Shown: positions 4,386 to 6,780 of the stretch, one piece after another
How positions within the stretch are numbered: position 1 is the first letter of the stretch
Layout: the number at the start of each line of letters is the position of its first letter
The notes under the pieces: generated by a model
What the model was told of the DNA's origin: nothing
Database searches by the model: none
What the model saw: the letters and a program-made list of their open reading frames with translations, nothing else
Position numbers and translations under genes: made by a program
Assembly (NCBI GenBank): GCA_028708195.1
Contig: JAQVZK010000130.1
Span: forward strand, 1-6,780
Reading direction: 5' to 3'
Source: Desulfovibrio sp.
Lineage (GTDB): Bacteria; Desulfobacterota; Desulfovibrionia; Desulfovibrionales; Desulfovibrionaceae
Length of the DNA: 6,780 nucleotides

Positions 4386-5558
4386 ATGAAGTTTCAGGGT
4401 ATGACCATCGGTGTGCCGAAAGAAATCATGCACGGCGAACGCCGCGTGTCCGCAACTCCTGACACCGTCAAGAAGATGGTTGGCGAGGGCGGCACCGTTC
4501 TGGTCGAGAAGGGTGCGGGGGACGGCGCGTTTTTTACGGACGCCGCCTATGTGGAAGCTGGCGCCCAGATGATTGAAGATGTTCAAGATATTTTTGCCAG
4601 GGCCGACGTGATTCTGAAGGTCAAGGAACCCCTGTTCAACGAAAAAGTGAACAAGCACGAAGCGGAAATGGTGCGTGACGGGCAGTACCTGATCACCTTT
4701 CTGCATCCCGCCGCGCCGGTAAACCATGAAATGATGAAAAAACTGGCGGCCACGGGCGTGATCAGCATCACGCTTGACGGTATCCCGCGTATTTCGCGTG
4801 CCCAGGGCATGGACGCCCTGACCTCCATGAGCACGGTTGCCGGATACAAGGGCGTGCTTATGGCAGCCAACCGCCTGGCCAAGTTCATGCCTATGGTGGG
4901 CACGGCCGTGGGCGTGATCAAGCCTGCCAGCGTGCTGGTCATTGGTACGGGCGTGGCCGGGCTTCAGGCTGTTGCCACGGCCAAGCGCCTTGGCGCGGTG
5001 GTGACCGCCGTGGACATTCGTCCCGACGCGCGCGAGCAGTCCACGAGCCTTGGTGCCAAGTGCTTTGACGTGGGCGTGCCCGCCGAGGTGGCCGTGGGCG
5101 AGGGCGGCTATGCCCAGCGCCTGAACGACGAATGGCTGACCAGGGAGCGCGAGGCTCTCAAACCCCTGGTCAAAGATTCCGACATTATCATCCTGTCGGC
5201 CCTCATCCCCGGCAAGCAGGCCCCCATTTTGATCACCGCCGAGATGGTGGCCTCAATGACTCCTGGTTCGAGCATTGTTGACATCTCCATTGACCAGGGC
5301 GGCAACTGCGCGCTGACCGAGCCCGGTGAAGTGGTGGTCAAGCACGGCGTGACCATCGACGGCACCAAGAACATCCCCGGCATGATGCCCACAAGCTCCA
5401 CCTGGATGTTCGCCAACAATCTGTACCAGTTGCTTGCCTTTTTGGCGCAGGACGGCAAGATCGTGCTGGACAGGAACGACCCCATCGTTGAATCCACGCT
5501 GACCACCATCGACAAGCAGATTGTCCACCGTGGCGCGCGCGAGGCTATGGGACTTTAA
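4386..5558 (+). CDS. pntAA: NAD(P) transhydrogenase subunit alpha 1 (NAD(H)-binding domain I)
   Basis: The soluble NAD(H)-binding component (domain I) of proton-translocating transhydrogenase, which passes hydride between NADH and NADP+ on the cytoplasmic face of the membrane. At 390 residues it fits the separate alpha-1 subunit of three-gene systems such as R. rubrum (about 384). Visible features: VPKE and GERR near the N-terminus (10-20); the RQ loop RISRAQGMD at 135-143, with Arg135, Gln140 and Asp143 matching R. rubrum Arg127, Gln132 and Asp135; the dinucleotide fold GTGVAG at 187-192 with Asp210 ending the second strand; mobile-loop GGYAQ with Tyr242; and IPG at 274-276. Alanine dehydrogenase is the nearest relative, but pntAB and pntB downstream settle the identity. 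The start is supported by AAGGAG at 4373-4378, 7 nt before the ATG. It is followed by an 80-nt gap with a strong hairpin. Confidence 0.95.
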   Translation: MKFQGMTIGVPKEIMHGERRVSATPDTVKKMVGEGGTVLVEKGAGDGAFFTDAAYVEAGAQMIEDVQDIFARADVILKVKEPLFNEKVNKHEAEMVRDGQYLITFLHPAAPVNHEMMKKLAATGVISITLDGIPRISRAQGMDALTSMSTVAGYKGVLMAANRLAKFMPMVGTAVGVIKPASVLVIGTGVAGLQAVATAKRLGAVVTAVDIRPDAREQSTSLGAKCFDVGVPAEVAVGEGGYAQRLNDEWLTREREALKPLVKDSDIIILSALIPGKQAPILITAEMVASMTPGSSIVDISIDQGGNCALTEPGEVVVKHGVTIDGTKNIPGMMPTSSTWMFANNLYQLLAFLAQDGKIVLDRNDPIVESTLTTIDKQIVHRGAREAMGL

Positions 5559-5571
5559 TCCCTGTCTGCAA

Positions 5572-5597
5572 GCCCGGGCAGCTTTTGCTGCCCGGGC
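5572..5597 (+). other. Intercistronic stem-loop between pntAA and pntAB
   Basis: GCCCGGGCAGC and GCTGCCCGGGC form a perfect 11-bp, very GC-rich stem with a TTTT loop. The 3' flank is GTCTCGCG, so there is no U-tract and read-through into pntAB is expected. Such hairpins often protect the 3' end of the upstream segment after cleavage, setting different amounts of the soluble and membrane subunits; that role is inferred. Confidence 0.6.
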
Positions 5598-5638
5598 GTC
5601 TCGCGTGAATTCCCGGAAAACTACTCAAGGAAGAGCAT

Positions 5639-5920
5639 ATGACCCCAATTACCTTGCTGGCGGTGTTTATCGTATCTACGCTGCTTGGCTACAAGATCAT
5701 CAGCCATGTGCCGAGTTTGCTGCACACCCCGCTGATGTCGGCCATGAATGCCCTTTCGGGCGTCATCATTCTTGGTGCGGTGACGGCGACCTATCTTGCA
5801 GGTTCTGTCTTCTTTACCGTCCTTGGCGCCGTTGCCGTTGCTATGGCCATTGTGAATGTTTTCGGTGGTTTTGACATTACCCACAAGATGCTTCGGATGG
5901 TCGCCGGGAAAAAGAAGTAG
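5639..5920 (+). CDS. pntAB: NAD(P) transhydrogenase subunit alpha 2 (membrane domain II, N-terminal part)
   Basis: A small integral membrane protein forming the first helices of the proton-conducting domain II, which in two-gene systems such as E. coli is the C-terminal part of PntA. The 93 residues hold three predicted helices (about 4-22, 37-57 and 60-77). Diagnostic motifs are LLHTPLMSAMNALSG at about 27-41 and the helix end VFGGFDITHKMLRM near 73-88, followed by a short basic tail. The start is supported by AAGGAAG at 5627-5633, 5 nt before the ATG. It lies 80 nt after pntAA and 55 nt before pntB in the usual pntAA-pntAB-pntB order and must assemble with both products. The size is at the small end for the family but no motif appears lost. 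Confidence 0.93.
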   Translation: MTPITLLAVFIVSTLLGYKIISHVPSLLHTPLMSAMNALSGVIILGAVTATYLAGSVFFTVLGAVAVAMAIVNVFGGFDITHKMLRMVAGKKK

Positions 5921-5975
5921 CCCTTCGTTCTGGCCTCTGCCTCAACCATAAATCAGAATAAAGGGTTGTTGTGAC

Positions 5976-6780
5976 ATGAATGCACTGACCTACAACATCA
6001 TCGCCGGGCTTCTTGTGGCGTCTGTTCTCTTTGGCCTGCGTCTCATGAACAGGGTTCCCACCGCAGTCAGGGGCAATCTTTTTTGCGCATCAGCTATGGG
6101 GCTGGCCATTCTTGTGACCATGTTCAAGGACGGCTCGCTGGCGTCTCCCACGCTGTGGCTGGCCATTGCCGTGGGCATGACGCTGGGGCTTACGCTCTCC
6201 AACAAGGTCAAGATGATCCAGATGCCGCAGATGGTCGCCTTTCTGCACGGCATCGGCGGCGGGGCCGCGGCCATTGTGAGCTTTCTGGTGCTGACAGACA
6301 CGGGCGCGCCTTCGGCTTTTGAGCGCGGCAGCGCCTGCCTGGCCCTGGCTATGGGCATGACCACCATTACCGGTTCCTTTGTGGCTGCGGGCAAACTGCA
6401 CCAGCTTTTGCCGCAAAAACCCATCATTTTGCCCGACCATACCAGAATCATCATGGCCATTCTGGCTGTTATGGGCTTTTCTGTGCTTATGGGCACGATT
6501 TTTCCGAACTTTTTGTTCGGCTTCTTCATCTTTTTGATGTTCCTCACTGGCACGGCCTTTGGCGCTGGTTTCACCATCCGCGTGGGCGGGGCCGACATGC
6601 CCATCACCATCTCGCTGCTGAACTCGATGGGCGGCGTGTGCGCGGCCATCGCGGGTTTTGCGGTCAATGACCCCCTGCTGGTGGCCATTGGCGGCATCAT
6701 CGGCTCTTCGGGCTTTTTGCTGACGCGCATCATGTGCAAGGCCATGAACAGAAAACTGCTGTCCATCTTGCTCGGCGAAT
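5976..6780 (+). CDS. pntB: NAD(P) transhydrogenase subunit beta (3' end outside window)
   Basis: The beta subunit carries most of the proton-conducting membrane domain II and, at its C-terminus, the NADP(H)-binding domain III. The first 268 codons are present and open to the window edge (one base of codon 269); about 190 residues including all of domain III lie outside. Visible features: conserved QMPQMVAFLHGIGGGAAA around 82-99, with His91 at the same number as the proton-path His91 of E. coli PntB; GGADMP at 204-209 (Asp207 matching Asp213); LLNS at 214-217 (Asn216 matching Asn222); GSSG at 243-246; and IMCKAMNR at 252-259 near the end of the membrane domain. About eight to nine helices are visible. 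The ribosome site is weaker than for its neighbours: AAGGG at 5961-5965, 10 nt from the ATG; no better in-frame start exists nearby. Confidence 0.95.
   Translation, partial: MNALTYNIIAGLLVASVLFGLRLMNRVPTAVRGNLFCASAMGLAILVTMFKDGSLASPTLWLAIAVGMTLGLTLSNKVKMIQMPQMVAFLHGIGGGAAAIVSFLVLTDTGAPSAFERGSACLALAMGMTTITGSFVAAGKLHQLLPQKPIILPDHTRIIMAILAVMGFSVLMGTIFPNFLFGFFIFLMFLTGTAFGAGFTIRVGGADMPITISLLNSMGGVCAAIAGFAVNDPLLVAIGGIIGSSGFLLTRIMCKAMNRKLLSILLGE

Noticed and set aside
4386..5558. Alternative call of alanine dehydrogenase for the alpha-1 subunit
   Set aside because: The folds are related, but the RQ loop, the GGY mobile loop and the downstream pntAB and pntB identify it as transhydrogenase domain I.
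5990..6766. Long minus-strand open frame (258 codons) opposite pntB
   Set aside because: It lies entirely antisense to a clearly conserved pntB reading frame, has a Met/Pro/Arg/Lys-rich composition with no family motif, and has no supporting ribosome site.
1..6780. tRNA, rRNA, CRISPR arrays, insertion sequences or phage genes
   Set aside because: No cloverleaf-like sequences, rRNA motifs, regularly spaced short repeats, transposase or integrase signatures were seen on either strand.

Overview
The window reads as chromosomal DNA from a moderately GC-rich, Gram-negative anaerobe, most likely a Desulfovibrio-type member of the Desulfovibrionaceae. This assignment is an inference. It rests on a short-Q-loop CydA, a three-gene (R. 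rubrum-type) transhydrogenase locus, a lipoprotein with a classical lipobox and a -24/-12 (sigma-54) promoter. No 16S or other marker gene is present to confirm it.

Layout: (1) Positions 1-2180 hold the end of cydA and all of cydB, the two core subunits of a cytochrome bd quinol oxidase, in one tight operon. (2) Positions 2181-2546 are non-coding. They contain one copy of a ~74-bp repeat with a -10-like box at its head, several strong stem-loops, a sigma-54-like site and an intrinsic terminator. (3) Positions 2547-2900 encode a small, unrecognised lipoprotein. (4) Positions 2901-3095 separate convergent genes and carry two terminator-like hairpins. (5) Positions 3096-3932 (minus strand) encode a ten-helix EamA/DMT-type transporter. 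(6) Positions 3933-4385 are non-coding. They contain the second, inverted copy of the repeat at the head of the transporter leader, an 18-bp palindrome, a plus-strand terminator with no plus-strand gene before it, and a very good sigma-54 promoter. (7) From 4386 to the window end lies the pntAA-pntAB-pntB operon for proton-translocating NAD(P) transhydrogenase; pntB runs off the edge after 268 codons.

How the genes work together: CydAB oxidises quinol and reduces O2 to water, which in this kind of anaerobe mainly serves O2 removal and protection. PntAA/PntAB/PntB couples hydride transfer between NADH and NADP+ to proton movement. Both systems sit in the membrane and handle reducing equivalents, but nothing here shows they share regulation.

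The least ordinary part is the 1.9-kb block between the two operons. Two convergent genes (lipoprotein and transporter) are bracketed by inverted copies of one ~74-bp element. Each copy points into the block, begins next to a -10-like hexamer and lies in the presumed 5' leader of the gene inside. The left copy appears to carry an extra self-contained stem-loop arm that the right copy lacks. This looks like a structured leader RNA or small-RNA family present in two copies, but it could instead be a MITE-like or recombination element. I do not recognise it as a known RNA family.
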